The position numbers and the translations under genes were made by a program. A DNA stretch of 64,000 bases from Limnephilus marmoratus. Taxonomy: Eukaryota > Arthropoda > Insecta > Trichoptera > Limnephilidae. Below, piece by piece: positions 42,840 to 53,401 of the stretch. Position 1 is the stretch's first letter. Each line of letters opens with the position of its first letter. The stretch is taken from the NCBI GenBank assembly GCA_917880885.1, contig OU862919.1, positions 55,589,058 through 55,653,057 of the forward strand, in the 5' to 3' direction. The notes beneath the pieces are model-generated. The model searched no databases, had not been told where the DNA came from, and saw only the letters and a list, made by a program, of their open reading frames with translations.

Positions 42840-44400
42840 ATCTAGTAGCTGCATATATTGCTGTTGCATGAGTGGTAGCTGTATATTTTGTTGCTGCTCA
42901 GTTTATTGCCGCATGTCTCATTGTTGCATTTGTGGAAGCTGCATATCTTGTTGCTGCTGGGTTCGTTGCTGCATATCTGGTGGCTGAATATCTCGTTGCT
43001 GTATGTTTGTTGCTGCATATCTCGTCGCTGCATGTGGTAGCTGCATATCTCATTGCTGCTCAGTTTGTTGCTGCATATCTCGTTGCGCCTCAGTTTATTG
43101 CTGCATGTCTCCTTGCTGCATGTGTGGAAGTTGCATATCTTGTTGCTGCTGGGTTCGTTGCTGCATGTCTGTTAGCTGCATATCTCGTTGCTGCTCAGTT
43201 TGTTGCTGCATACCTCGTTGCGGTATATGTGGTAGCTGCATATCTCGTTGCTGCTAGGTTTGTTGTTGCATGTCTGTTAGCTGCATATCTCGTTGCTGCT
43301 CAGTTTGTTGCTGCATATCGTGTTGCGGTATATGTGGTAGCTGCATATCTCGTTGCTGCTGGGTTTGTAGATGCATGTCTGTGAGCTGCTCAGTGTTTTG
43401 TTGCATATCTCGTTGCAGTATATGTGGTAGCTGCATATCTCGTTGCTGCTGTGTTCGTTGCTGCATGTCTGTTAGCTGTATATCTCGTTGTGGCATATGT
43501 GGTAGCTGCATATCTCGTTGCTGCTCAGTTTATCGCTGCATGTCTCCTTGCTGCATGTGTGGAAGCTGCATATCTTGTTGCTGCTGGGTTCGTTGCTGCA
43601 TGTCTGTTAGCTGCATATCTCGTTGCTGCTCAGTTTGTTACTGCATATCTCGTTGCGGTATATGTGGTAGCTGCATATCTCGTTGCTGCTGGGTTCGTTG
43701 TTGCATGTCTGTTAGCTGCATATCTCGTTGCTGCTCAGTTTGTTACTGCATATCTCGTTGCGGTATATGTGGTAGCTGCATATCTCGTTGCTGCTGGGTT
43801 CGTTGCTGCATGTGTGGAAGCTGTATATCTTTTTGCTGTTGGGTTCATTGCCGCATATCTGGTAGCTGCATATCCCGTTGCTGCTCAGTTTGTTGTTGCA
43901 TTTCTCGTTGCTGCATGTGGTATCTGCATATCTCGTTGCTAGATGTCTATTAGCTGCATGTCTCGTTGTTGCATGTGTGGAAGCTGTATATCTTGTTGCT
44001 GTTGGGTTCGTTGCTGCGTATCTGGTAGCTGCATATCTTGGTGCTGCTCAGTTTGTTGTTGCATTTCTCGTTGCTGCATGTGGTAGCTGCATATATTGTT
44101 GCTGCTCAGTTTGTTGCTGCATGACTCGTTGCTGCATGTCTGGTAGCTGCATATCTCATTGCGGCTGGGTTCGTTGCTGCATGTGTGGAAGCTGTATATC
44201 TTGTTGCTGCTGGGTTCGTTGCTGCATGTCTGTTAGCAGCATATCTCGTTGCGGCATGTGTGGTAGCTGCATATCTCGTTGCTCCATATGTGGAAGCTGC
44301 GTATCTCGTTACTGTCAATTTGTTGCTAGATGTCTGTTAGCTGCATGTTGCATTTCTGTATGTGTAGAAGCTCCATATATCGTTGCTGGTCAGTTTGTTG
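42840..44400. repeat. 15-bp minisatellite, about 1.55 kb
   Basis: A basic unit close to GTTGCTGCATATCTC is repeated around a hundred times, in higher-order blocks (for example TTGCTGCTCAGTTTGTTGCTGC and GGTAGCTGCATATCTC). Because 15 is divisible by three and stops are rare in the unit, several frames on both strands stay open (about 70-227 codons). Those frames are low-complexity pentapeptide arrays, not genes. Confidence 0.88.
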
Positions 44401-44584
44401 TCATCTTTATCAGCCTCCTGTAGATCTTTGATGGTGGAGGCGTAGGCTTAAGGTAGCATCTGGATCGGCGGTAGGTATAGATGCATCTGAGTTTGCGAGG
44501 CAGGGCCGTGATGTCTCGGTTGAAGCCAGGATTTTACGAATGAATTTTTTGATGACGTGGGATCCTGGCTCGGAAGGACCAATT

Positions 44585-45332
44585 TGTATGAGACCACTTT
44601 TCTGTTCCATACAAATACTGTAAACAATAGGGGCGCTAGACTCCGATCGTCACTTCGGTTTCGGGAGATAGTAATAACTCAAAAGTTTCTTGGATAATGA
44701 ATGACTATTTATTTTTCAGACGGTTTTTATACTAATCTGTGTTAAAGGAAAACGTAAACATGTTATTCATTTTGCCACCTGTTGTTTATCTAGATGACCG
44801 CAGGTGTTCAGTTTCGTGAATAACAAACTTCATAGCAAACGTCATTTCGCACCTGTTGTTTATCTTAATTACTCCAGGTGTTTGAGGCAGGTGTCCTGTG
44901 TGCTCTATTTCGTTTGAATAACGAACTGGTTTGGACATGCGTATTGTTTTCTTGCCTGAGTTGACCTGATTTCTCCAGGCGGATGAACGCACCTGCTTAA
45001 AATGCATCAATATAATGTAGGCGTTTTCGTTGCTAAGTGCTTAGTTCTTGAATAACACGTGCGGCTGCCAGCTGGGATTTTTCACGTAAACGAGCTAGTT
45101 TAGACACGAAGTGTTTTTCTTGCATGGGTTGACCTCATTTCACACCTGTTGTTTCTGATAATGCGAGGTATTTTGGTTTTTAAATAACACTTGCAGTTTT
45201 TTCATGTAACATTTCGCAAGAATTGACTTGTCAATAAGTTGATTACTGTTCTCTTGTAGGCAGTAATATTCTGAAGGAACAGGTGTGACGACCAGCTGCA
45301 AAAGTTTCACGTAAACAAGATCTAATGCATCA
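44585..45332 (-). repeat. BEL-3 5' LTR
   Basis: 748 bp, TG...CA. The adjoining minus-strand primer site TGGTCCTTCCGAGCC ends 3 nt from the LTR (44567-44581). A deletion relative to the other LTR joins taacaaactt directly to catagcaaacg. Confidence 0.88.
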
Positions 45333-45469
45333 ATGCGTCTGCTACAATGCGAATGCTAGATAAAAGAACAATCTTTCGAAATCCATTTATATATTTTTGG
45401 GGAAAAGAGTCAATACGTCTAAAACCTTTTTTGAAAACGACGTATTTCCGGTTTTCTCTGGTAATGCCC

Positions 45470-45512
45470 TCTTAACCAACACCTCTGCCATAATGTCACC
45501 CCAAGCAAGGGC
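45470..45512 (+). repeat. SINE-sized repeat, head fragment
   Basis: AACCAACACCTCTGCCATAA and GTCACCCCAAG match the head of the repeat at 62290. The rest is missing. No other feature is seen in 45338-45716. Confidence 0.55.
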
Positions 45513-45716
45513 GGCTAGTTGCACAGTGTGTTGGTGTGTAGCATTGGTAAATTATATCGTCTAAAATTACTCTATAATATCTTACCGAAAAACATGAAAT
45601 CTACGAATTTCATTACAAATATCAGCTTTTATAATGCCTAATATATACATATGTTTATCACGGAGAGCGAATTCTCAAAGTTCGGCGCGAAGTTGCCATG
45701 AGCCCGTGTGCAGGGT

Positions 45717-47133
45717 TTTTATTTATTTATTCTTAGTACATTTACATTACAAAGGTATAATATATTGTCCTCCACGCTAGGAGTTCACCTGTGTTGTAGA
45801 GGACATTTTTATCAGTTGTAAATTATGAATTATAAATTGTGAATAGTAAAACAAAAGAGTGTTAATTGCTAATACAAAAAGAGAAACAATAAAAATCAAA
45901 ATATAAAATCGACTTCAATTCGACAAAAATTATAAATTAAAAGTTAAAAAGATTGTAGCCAGTTTCTTATGTTTTTTTTGTATTCAATAATATTAGTTGT
46001 TTTATATTGTGTAGGAAGAGAATTGTATAGTTTTATAACCTGGTATCTGTAGTGTTTTTGTCCAAAGGATGTGTTTGTTTTTGGTATTTGTAGTTGGTGA
46101 GCATGTCTTGTTCCTAGTATTGCGAGAATTTTGTGAAGTGTTAAACGTGGATAAGTTCTTGTAAAGGAAAGTAAATATTTGTTTTGAATATAATTTTTGA
46201 ATTTTCAGCACTGGGAATTTTTTGAATATGATTGAAGTGGGTGTTAGTATTGGTAACTTAAGTATTACTTTTATTAAGGTTTTCTGAGCTTTAAACACTG
46301 TATTAATGTATTTTTACAGGCACAGCCCCAGGCAATAATGCCGTATTCCATTATGGATTGTGCAAGTGCGAGGTATATATTTTTTATATCACATATGTTT
46401 CAAATATTTCTCAAGTTTTTAAAAAGTAAATCAACTTGTTTAGTTTTCCTATTACCGAATCTATGTTTATCCCATTTTATATAACGGTCGAAGTATATAC
46501 CAAGATATTTAATATTTTCCGTTTGTGTAATTGGGCGACAATCGCATGGGGTTTGTGTTGATATATCAATGGTTGATTGACAGGAATGTATTTTAAGGAG
46601 GATTTTATTGGAGGGTTGGCCTCTCAAATTTATGCTGAAAGTTATGAATTTTTTTTTATCTATTTTTTAGTAAAATTTAAGCCAAGTCCTGCTTTTGGGG
46701 TTAATGTTTTCCAGTCTTTGGCCTTAAAGAGTAACACAGTGTCAGCAAAACTTATAATTTCCCCGTCTATTTGGAGGTGACACAGGTCATTAATATATGT
46801 AAGAAATAGGATTGGACCAAGTACGCTGCCTTGACGTACTCCGTAGGATACTTGTTCCTTGTCACTACATGTGTTTTCTATGGAGGTATACTGTGTGCGA
46901 TTTCCCATATAACTTTCAATTAATTTGAGTTCTATTCCCGTGATTCCGATGTTTTTTAGTTTATCGAAAAGGTTTTGATGATGAACTGTGTCAAACGCTT
47001 TTGCCAGATCTAGGAATATTTCAAGGCATTTTTTGCCCTGGTCTATATTTGTTTTGAGGAAGTCTGTTACAGAGGCTATCGCATCTGAGGTATTCATATT
47101 TTCCCTGAATCCATATTGATTGGGTGATAGTAT
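45717..47133 (-). pseudogene. LINE-4: 5'-truncated, broken reverse transcriptase
   Basis: Minus-strand RT from NQYGFRE to the C-terminus in at least three frames: 47097-46660 (DLAKAFDTVHHQ, GVRQGSVLGPI, then ISFADTV), 46627-46400 (IKYLGIYFDRYIKW) and 46298-46002. The catalytic FADD box reads FADT, having lost one aspartate codon. The 3' UTR carries the family stem-loop at 45767-45804 and ends in aataaataaata at about 45720. The 5' end abuts a gypsy-type LTR at 47134. Confidence 0.8.
45767..45804 (-). other. LINE-4 3' UTR stem-loop
   Basis: On the minus strand GTCCTCTAC pairs with GTGGAGGAC (eight Watson-Crick pairs and one wobble) around AACACAGGTGAACTCCTAGC. Confidence 0.7.
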
Positions 47134-47468
47134 TGTAGAGAACGATACTCAATAGCCACGACGCGCTTGCCCGAATTCCGTTCGGCGAAGTTAACGGAAT
47201 TCATTCGTTTCCCGGCTACCTGACGTGTGGCTGTTTGCTTGAGTATCGTTCCTTATAAATCTTCCAATTTAATACTTGTCGTGTTTCTAAACTTAAATAA
47301 ATCGTAACTTCAGTATAAAAAATATTTCTTTCAATCATGGTATATTTGGTAACCCAATGGAGTCAGATTAAGAAGTGTAGTGAAGTAAGTATATCACCAC
47401 GCGGTTCGCTGAACAGAGCCAGCGGACGCCATTATACAAAATCCTACCCACACAACATCTCCCTTACC
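47134..47468 (+). repeat. Ty3/gypsy-type LTR (5' or solo)
   Basis: It starts TGTAGAGAACGATACTC and ends about TTACCA. Three to four bases later comes TGGTGACCCCGAC (47473-47485), which matches the tRNA-Trp primer site of CsRn1/Kabuki-type gypsy elements. It contains a nested inverted repeat: AACGATACTCAA (47141-47152) with TTGAGTATCGTT (47239-47250), and GAATTCCGTT (47173-47182) with AACGGAATTC (47193-47202). No second LTR is found in the window. Confidence 0.65.
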
Positions 47469-47472
47469 AAAC

Positions 47473-47485
47473 TGGTGACCCCGAC
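47473..47485 (+). promoter_or_regulatory. Gypsy-type primer binding site (tRNA-Trp-like)
   Basis: TGGTGACCCCGAC. CsRn1-clade elements use the 3' end of tRNA-Trp, whose complement starts with these bases. The gag that would fit this clade lies 2.6 kb downstream, inside the duplicated segment. Confidence 0.65.
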
Positions 47486-48884
47486 ATACACGAGGAAATA
47501 TGGGAATCTCACATACAGCAGCCGTCGGGAGTCGGGAAGCGAATCCTGAGCAATCATACATCCGGTGAGTCGCATTTTATATTTAATATTTAAAACATTT
47601 TCAAATAATTTAACTTTAATTTTGTTCTATGACCACCGGGGGACCTCAGTATTTTTACAAATATAACATGCTACGTTCATGCTGTTCATAAAAAATGACA
47701 GCGATAAATGAGCATTTGGTTTGAAATGAGATTTTAACTTCTATTATAATTAATATCTTGCTTTGATTTTCAGCTAACATATAATGTTTTCTCATATACC
47801 CACAAACTTCAAGTAAATAATTTTAATTGTGAAATGTAAATTGAATTGTCGTGGATTGTGAAATCCACCATTTTTATTACAACTTTATGACGTAAAACGG
47901 TATAAAATCGTTGCTAACTATCTTGTCTGAAACCATATGGCTGTCTCATGCAATCCCTGTCAAAGAATATGTATTTTTCCTTGTTTTGTTCATTAAAAAG
48001 GACTAAATTCGCTGGCCTTCCATTTCAGCTAGAATCACACGGTGCGCAGTTGAGGCGGAATTACATTGCCGCTTGATAGCAGCAGTTTGGGGTAAAAGCA
48101 GATCCACACCGGCGAGCCTCGCGGAGCAGTCTTGCAGTGCAGAGAAATGCAGAGAACCGATCTCACGAAAAAGATGACTCATCAGACACGTGAAAGTTTG
48201 TTACCATTAAAGTGTAATGACATATTGTTATGTGTTTGTGTTATAAGATTAAAGGGAGATGTAATAATGAGCCTTTGTCGGGCTCGGGTGTAATCTGCAA
48301 GTCAACTTTGATTTCCTCACAGGAAACCTTGGACGCCAAACCCAGTCTAATGTCTGGGTATGTCAACAAGCGGAGAACACGATACTCAATTCTCAGAGTG
48401 TGGGCCATTAGTTTTCATAGCATTCCTGAAAAGGCTGCACAAGGAATCTACATAATAAAACAAAGAGTAGAGTATAGAATCGGTTCACTGTATTGATTTC
48501 GTAAGACATAATAAAATAAATGGTATGGACTCACCCCCGGGACCAATATCGTAATTTTATGCTATTCCTAGCTACCCTAATTAAATTTACTGCCGCCGAA
48601 CTCCCGATGTCGTGAGAACCAACCCCACCTCCTGGTGGCAAGGGTGGTCCCAACCTCTGCGGCTCAGCTTGGCCCTGCGACCTCCACAGCAGTCGCATGG
48701 AAGTGATGTTAGACCTGGACCCTCAGGAGAAGGGAGGAGTACCCAAACTCTACTCCAAATTGTAAAGGAAGGCCCGTCAGCAATTCGAGGCGAAGTATCG
48801 TTCAACACTGCGGTATTCTCGGGTTTGTTCCATAAATAAACCCTCGGGGGGAATTCGATAGTTGGTCTGCATATAATCACGGGC

Positions 48885-49175
48885 GCAGCGAGTTATTATT
48901 TAATCCGATGACTCGGATAATGAGGTACAATAGTCTTTTCACTCGGACATTGCCAATTCACTCGTGGTCACTGGGACCCTCGCGAAACTCACATTTTACG
49001 TGAATAAATCTTCGGTTAGTTGCACCGCGCACCATGATAAGCGTGGCGGGTTATTATATACACCGATGTCTCGGATAAAGAGGTACATTAATCGTAACAC
49101 TCGTACATCGCCATTAAACTCGTGGTCACTTTTGGGACCCGCGCGAAAACTCGCATTTTACGCGAATAAATCTTT
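48885..49175. repeat. Two-unit diverged tandem repeat (also at 56941-57231)
   Basis: Units of about 140-150 bp share GGGTTATTAT or AGTTATTATT, GATGTCTCGGATAA-like and ACTCGTGGTCACT blocks, GGGACCC-n-CGCGAAA, and CATTTTACG-n-GAATAAATCTT. They are about 80 percent alike. This might be part of an LTR or UTR; I cannot assign it. Confidence 0.7.
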
Positions 49176-50070
49176 GATTTTTATATTTAAAAAAACACAA
49201 CGTGTTTCCGTCCCCCGAATGCAGATGCCCAAAACTTGGATTTCAATCACATCGTATTAAAACTTAAAATTAATTGACCGCTGTTTTTACGGCGTACCGC
49301 ACATCTCGCCGTAAAAACCAGAGTGCGGATCCGGAAACCAAACCCAAAAACGCCGCCTACCGACACGTTGAACGAAACTCCCCCAGGTTTGCCAACCTAA
49401 CCAATTAAAATGCATTTAAAAAAAATAGTACCTAACTTACGATAAATACAATCGCTTCATAACAAGTTTTTAAAAAAAGTTTTTCATTAATCTAATTATT
49501 TTTTTCCAGCATTTTTAGAAAATTGTTACATTAATTGATGCGTACACAATATGTTACAACTTAAATGTGTTGCCTTTGAAAAATCTGCAGACCTCATGTA
49601 ATCCAATTGCATCTCGAAAACGTAGCTACCTACAAATAAACTTATCATCATTTAGGGTATTTCAATAATATTATTAAAGTTTAGCACTTTTCATTTTGGT
49701 GATAATATTAAATTTCATGAGTTTTGGAGATTTTTATATATATTTTTGCTCGAGTAATAAATTTTATAAATAATATTAAAATTTTAATCCTACGGATGAT
49801 TTTGTCATCTTAATTTTTACTGAATACTTTCTTGCATCATCTAAAGTAAAATATTAAAAATTTCAATTATTTTTAAACTTTTAATACAATTTTTAACAAA
49901 TTTCAAAAATTTTAACTTTTTAAATAAAAACATTATCAATTTGCAACAAACACTTTTAAAAATCATTTTTAAACTTATATGGGTAATAAATTAAAAAATT
50001 ATTTCATACATTCACTCTTCCTTTGAAATTTTGCCATATCTGCTGCGAATTGTTCTGACCAAATTGGGAA

Positions 50071-50859
50071 ATGATTATTACCGAAAAGGAAAATAAAGAA
50101 GAAAATACCAACGAATCAAACTCAAGTAATCTCACCGTAACCAACGAAGGAAACGCCAGCGGATCAAGCGCTACTGATCCTCCCACAATTCCAAGCAGCA
50201 AACTCAGCAAAGACAACATGGAAGAAAACAGCAGACCAGCAACGGACGTACACCACGTGTCAGTACGCTTACCAAGCTGTTGGAAGTCCAATAATGCTCT
50301 CTGGTTGGCCCAGGCCGAAGCACAGTTCGTGAATTCTCGGATAAAAGACGACTTTACCAAATACAATATCGTAATTGCCGCTCTTGATCCTGACACCCTG
50401 CAGATAATAAGCGACATAATAATTAATTCACCAGCCCAAGAAAAGTATATACGCGTCAAGACAGCCCTCATCGAACGTCTTCAGGACTCGGAGGAGAAGC
50501 GACTAACTCGACTCCTCACAGGCATCCAGTTGGAGGACCGAAAACCAACTGGTCTACTAAGGCACATGCAGGAGTTAGCGGGACCCGCTTTGGCAAAGAG
50601 CGCCATCGTCAGAACACTATGGTTGCAGAGACTCCCACAGCATATCCAGGCGATACTGTCTGCACTGTCAGACAACGATCTCGAACAACTTGCTTCAGCG
50701 GCGGACAAAATTATAGATGTGTACCAGGCAACCGGACGTACCGCGGTTGACCGTAACAATCGACCAAGCACATCGCAAGCCGAAGAACCTGAGAATTCGA
50801 TACTTCTAGAACTGCAAAAACTAGTGCTCACATTAAGTTGCATCAAATCTATTTATTAA
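50071..50859 (+). CDS. gag: Ty3/gypsy-type Gag fragment, copy 1
   Basis: 262 residues. An acidic, serine-rich N-terminus (1-60) is followed by the gypsy capsid pattern: LPSCWKSNNALWLAQAEAQF, NIVIAALDPDTLQII, RVKTALIERLQDSEEKRLTRLL, DRKPTGLLRHMQELAG and LWLQRLPQHIQAIL. This resembles insect gypsy elements with a tRNA-Trp primer. It ends (TLSCIKSIY, stop) before any zinc knuckle, and no protease or RT follows. It is therefore a truncated capsid gene. The ATG is the first in frame. Its twin at 58127-58915 translates identically. Confidence 0.82.
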   Translation: MIITEKENKEENTNESNSSNLTVTNEGNASGSSATDPPTIPSSKLSKDNMEENSRPATDVHHVSVRLPSCWKSNNALWLAQAEAQFVNSRIKDDFTKYNIVIAALDPDTLQIISDIIINSPAQEKYIRVKTALIERLQDSEEKRLTRLLTGIQLEDRKPTGLLRHMQELAGPALAKSAIVRTLWLQRLPQHIQAILSALSDNDLEQLASAADKIIDVYQATGRTAVDRNNRPSTSQAEEPENSILLELQKLVLTLSCIKSIY

Positions 50860-51304
50860 GATGAGTGACGTATATCTACATTATATTGTGTAACCAGAAA
50901 TAAAGGATGTGTAGAAACTTCACACAAATTATAAGTAAAAATAGTAAATAATGGGCATCATACTTCGTAGAGATAAGGAAAGGGGGTAACCACATCATAT
51001 CAATACGAGGCAATGATACTCATCACATAAGCAGAATCACATCATATGCTTGAGTACTTAAAATTATTAAAGTTCATATTATATATAACATATGGAAACG
51101 TATTTTATAAAAATAACGTGAACTACCTTAAGAATGTGTTTAAGCAATTGGTTCCTTAGACTCATGGAATATTACATTGAATAGTTTATATCATATTTAG
51201 ATCGTACATTTTTTTTTTTTTTTTTTTTTATTCGTTTATTCCAGATCTCGGGGAGGGTGGTGCAGTCCCACGAGTTCCATATTATACATATAAAATACAT
51301 TAAA

Positions 51305-53401
51305 TTAAAATATTTCAACTGATACAAATATTATATAAAGGGTGGGTCCCAAAATTGACCCCTGCGGGACACCGGCGTACATTTTTTTTTTTCCACTCAG
51401 TTTTTCAAATATTTTTACACAGATATGTCTATTAGATAGATAATTTTTAAACAAATTTAGTAGATTTCCTCTGATTCCTATTGCTTCTAGAATATTTAAT
51501 AATTTTTGCGGGTTAATTGTGTCAAACGCCTTGGAATTATCGATAAATAATACTAAAACATGCATTTTTTTATTTAATTCATTATTTACATAATTCGAGA
51601 AATCCTGTAATAATATTTCAGTACTCTTTTTCTTTTGAAAGCCATATTGATTTTTGTCTATAATGGAAAATTTCTGTAAGTATTTGTTTAATTTTAAAGA
51701 AATATATTTTTCAAAGATTTTTTCAAGTGCAGGCAAGATACTGATAGGTCGATAGTTTCCTATCTCTGAGTGTACTCCACCTTTGTAAATAGGTCTAATT
51801 ATAGCACACTTTAGATCATCAGGTATTTCTGCTTGAGTAATAAGTCTATTTACTAAGTGCGTAATAATTGGGGCTAAAATATTTATATGTCTTTTTATGT
51901 CGTGCATTCTTATACTATCCATTGCAGCAGATTTTGAGTTTTTAATTTTTTTAACAATATTTGTTATCTCCGTGATAGTTGCTTTAGGTAGGTACATACT
52001 ATGAGGTAATTCTACTGTATCAATATTAGATGCTTTAAAATCACACTTGTGCAACATATGACATATAGTATCTGAAAAATAATTCACATATTGGTTTGTT
52101 ACACTTTCCACTGTCTGATCTTTTATCACATATCGCGAGATGACTTCATCACAATTGCTTTTAGTTTTTCTTCCTAAAATTTTATTTATCTCATCCCACG
52201 TTTTTTTAGTATTATTGAAACATGTTTTAAATTTATCTTTAAAAAAATATATTTTTTGTTTAGTAATTAGTTTGTTAACATTATTTCGAAAGGCCTTGTA
52301 ATCATTTTCGTAATTTTTATTGGTTGGTGAATTCTTCCACCTTCGAAATAGCAAATCTCTTTTTTTAATTTTTTCTAAAATATCAGTAGTTATCCAATTT
52401 TTGATCCTGTTTGGTCTTTTATTCGGTTTTTTCAGGAATGATACTGTGCATCTTTCGTATAGGTTAATAAAATTGTTTTTAATTTTTTGATACAGTGTAA
52501 TACTGTCTTGTTCATTAAGTAAGGAATTCCAATTTATTTTATGTATTTGGCTGTCTATACGTTTTTGGGACAAAACAATAATCTCTTTCGCAATGTTTAA
52601 AGGTTCCTTTTGCTCGTCATATTTAATATTAACTGCGACGATGTAATGATCTGCTATAGCAATCTCGCATACGCACGCTGATAACGCGTCCACTTGTTTA
52701 TGCCCGTTATTGTACCTAACATAAATGTGATCGATGCATGAGCGTGTAACGCGTCCGTCTACAATTGCTTCTCTAGTCACGCCGTCTATATATTTGATTA
52801 AGTAATTGCTAGCTAGAATATTTTCATATGAGATTACAGTAGGATCTTGGTAATTCATCAAATTTATATTAACATCCCCAAAGAGCAAAACATTATCGAG
52901 AGGATCTATGAAACTTGTCAAAACAGATGTTATTTCCCCAATAAATGATTGTTTGCTAAAATTCGGCGGTCGATATATTGCTAAAATACTAATACGTTCT
53001 TTATTTGGAAGAGTAATTACACCGAATACATTTTCAAAATAAAACGATTCTAGTTGTTTTTGTTTGAATACAATATTATTCCGAATATATAGTAGAATGC
53101 CCCCACCTGACTTGTTAGTGCGGCAGTAGTTATAGCATGTGTAGCCCGGTATCTCATATAAATCAATAAGGTCAGTTTGTATGGAAGTTTCGCATAGCAT
53201 TAAGATGTCTACAAACTCCCAGCAACTATTTAAGTATACATGTAATACATCCCAATATTTACATATTGATCTAATATTAACTTGGATGCAAATTAAATCT
53301 CCTATCTCACTTTTACGTTTCATTTTTACCCATTGATTCAAATTGCGTGTTCTTATAAAGTCCACTTCACAGTCATCTTCTATATAATTATTTAAAGCCA
53401 T
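51305..53401 (-). pseudogene. LINE-2 ORF2 (endonuclease and truncated RT)
   Basis: The likely ATG is at 53401, overlapping the ORF1 stop by 14 bp, a usual layout for coupled translation; the open frame runs upstream to 53542 without need. Endonuclease: QVNIRSI, CETSI, GDVNINL, SCIDHIY, IADHY. RT: KSAAMDSIRMHDIK, YKGGVHSEIGNYRPI, NQYGFQKKKSTE, FIDNSKAFDTINPQ, GVPQGSILGPT. It then switches to 3' UTR sequence at 51319/51320 and stops. The catalytic YADD block is absent. Confidence 0.85.

Larger units (their letters stand above)
39189..45332 (-). mobile_element. BEL-3: decayed BEL/Pao element with satellite-like interior
   Basis: LTRs at 39189-40167 (enlarged) and 44585-45332 begin TG and end CA; ATGCG flanks both ends (39184-39188, 45333-45337). 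On the minus strand, fragments of RNase H and integrase are readable near 40.2-41.5 kb, but gag, protease and RT are gone or unreadable. About 2.5 kb of the interior is tandem repeats. The base run ATGCGT also follows the 3' LTR internally, so the target duplication call carries a small doubt. Confidence 0.85.
48198..51319 (+). repeat. 3.12-kb direct repeat, copy 1
   Basis: It matches 56254-59375 at a constant offset of 8056, with only four differences noticed by eye, all between 48680 and 49050. Flanks differ on both sides. Contents: a non-coding first part, a two-unit tandem repeat near 48885-49175, AT-rich DNA, the gypsy-type gag (50071-50859), and the last 110 bp of LINE-2 with its T tract (51209-51229). 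Its right edge coincides with an internal deletion point in the LINE-2 RT. Confidence 0.92.

Noticed and set aside
42840..44400. Possible CRISPR-like array
   Set aside because: The repeats are 15 bp with no unique spacers, in eukaryotic DNA; it is a minisatellite.
42872..44423. Several open frames of 70-227 codons on both strands, such as 43270-43953 and 42872-43384
   Set aside because: They are pentapeptide arrays from a 15-bp minisatellite whose unit lacks stops in several frames; no domain and no start context.
48230..49260. Frames at 48230-48496, 48587-48880, 48612-48839 and 48964-49260, repeated at 56286-57316
   Set aside because: They look conserved only because the 3.12-kb segment is duplicated almost exactly; opposite-strand frames overlap and no domain is seen.
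50004..50846. Minus-strand frames at 50004-50471 and 50481-50846 (and their twins at 58060-58902)
   Set aside because: They lie opposite the Gag frame, which carries recognisable capsid motifs.
47134..51319. One complete gypsy element from the LTR at 47134 to the gag at 50071
   Set aside because: The primer site and gag fit the same clade, but they are 2.6 kb apart, the duplicated segment starts between them, and no second LTR or pol is found.
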